From Baffinella frigidus (lineage: Eukaryota; Cryptophyceae; Cryptomonadales; Baffinellaceae): 18,991 bases of DNA. A program made the translations under genes and the position numbers. Numbering within the stretch: position 1 is the stretch's first letter; every line of letters begins with the position of its first letter. The stretch lies in assembly GCA_026770585.1 (NCBI GenBank), contig MU647297.1, positions 38,323 through 57,313 of the forward strand. Reading direction: 5' to 3'. Shown in pieces: positions 18,629 to 18,991 of the stretch. The notes under the pieces are model-generated. The model saw only the letters and a list, made by a program, of their open reading frames with translations. It was not told where the DNA came from and did no database searches.

Positions 18629-18743
18629 CTGCAGTGCCCACCCGCGATTTACTCTTGGAGCATAACTGAACCACCACTTGAGGCTGGAAGATGGAGTATT
18701 TTACATGTGGGATTGTTGAAGTTGGTACCGGTCACGGGCATGC

Positions 18744-18855
18744 TTGGTCACTGGGGGAATACCCCCAGTAACGTGACCAAACGCTCCTATTTGTGTGAAA
18801 ATACCTACACCCATTGTTTCTGGGTGTAAGAGTTTTCAAACAAATAGAGGCGTTT
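18744..18855. mobile_element. Two abutting perfect-like hairpins
   Basis: TTGGTCAC.TGGGGG / CCCCCA..GTGACCAA (18744-18780), then AAACGCTCCTATTTGTGTGA, AAATACCTACACCCA pairing with the reverse arm ending GGCGTTT (18779-18855) with a 7-base loop. Intron upstream of exon 1. Confidence 0.85.
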
Positions 18856-18861
18856 AGGGGC

Positions 18862-18991
18862 GTCTACGCCGAGGCCAGTGCTCGATGAACTTGCCCCCCC
18901 CAGCTCATCGAGCGGCTGAGGGGGGGGGGGGGGTCGATGAGCTTGTTGAGACCCCCCCCTCCCCCTCAGCAGCGCCTGCAGTGCCCACCCG
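18862..18991 (-). repeat. Acceptor-side echoes of exon 1
   Basis: GTCGATGAGCTTGTTGAG, C/G homopolymer runs, CAGCAGCGC then CTGCAGTGCCCACCCG, with junction at 18975 (true 18628). A more decayed copy is at 18862-18915. It runs off the window. Confidence 0.85.

Overview
The window is nuclear DNA from an intron-rich eukaryote, most likely a protist alga (a chromerid, dinoflagellate or similar; not settled). The signs are spliceosomal introns filling about 91% of the span, degenerate TTTAGGG/TTTGGGG telomere-like repeats inside introns, probable GC-AG introns, many foldback (MITE-like) elements, and no operons, Shine-Dalgarno sites, tRNA or rRNA.

Almost everything belongs to one gene on the minus strand. 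No single long reading frame exists, but short frames chained through AG/GT-bounded introns give 21 exons (about 1754 coding bases, 584 codons) from 18628 down to 127. All reading phases agree across the chain, and there is no internal stop. In order, the peptides follow the C-terminal third of ATM/Tel1, the PI3K-like DNA-damage kinase: FAT helices (exons 1-11), FAT-to-kinase linker (12-16), kinase N-lobe with glycine-rich strand and catalytic lysine (17-18), hinge and start of the C-lobe (19-21). The catalytic loop, activation loop and FATC lie beyond the left edge, and the N-terminal HEAT solenoid beyond the right edge. The homology is recognised from memory of family motifs; no search was run.

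The introns (about 250-1900 bp) are full of structured repeats. The most striking class is 'junction echoes': copies of an exon's first bases plus the adjoining intron end, repeated in the intron upstream of that exon, and copies of an exon's last bases plus donor, repeated in the intron downstream. Exons 1, 3, 4, 6, 8, 10, 11, 13, 16, 17, 18, 19 and 21 show this, with up to five copies each.

Region by region (plus coordinates): 1-500, exons 21-20 with a CT tract and telomere-like repeats; 500-2530, exons 19-18 with MITE A1 and a foldback; 2530-5500, exons 17-14 with elements C1 and B1 (B1 sits exactly at a splice donor); 5500-8280, a large element-rich intron, then exons 13 and 12; 8280-11480, exons 11-9 with the largest acceptor-echo arrays and a 25-bp minisatellite; 11480-11890, an intron made almost wholly of telomere-like repeat; 11890-14070, exons 8-6; 14070-15420, an echo array split by MITE A4, then exon 5; 15420-18991, exons 4-1 with GA tracts, a ~30-bp minisatellite and a foldback. 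No convincing plus-strand gene was seen.
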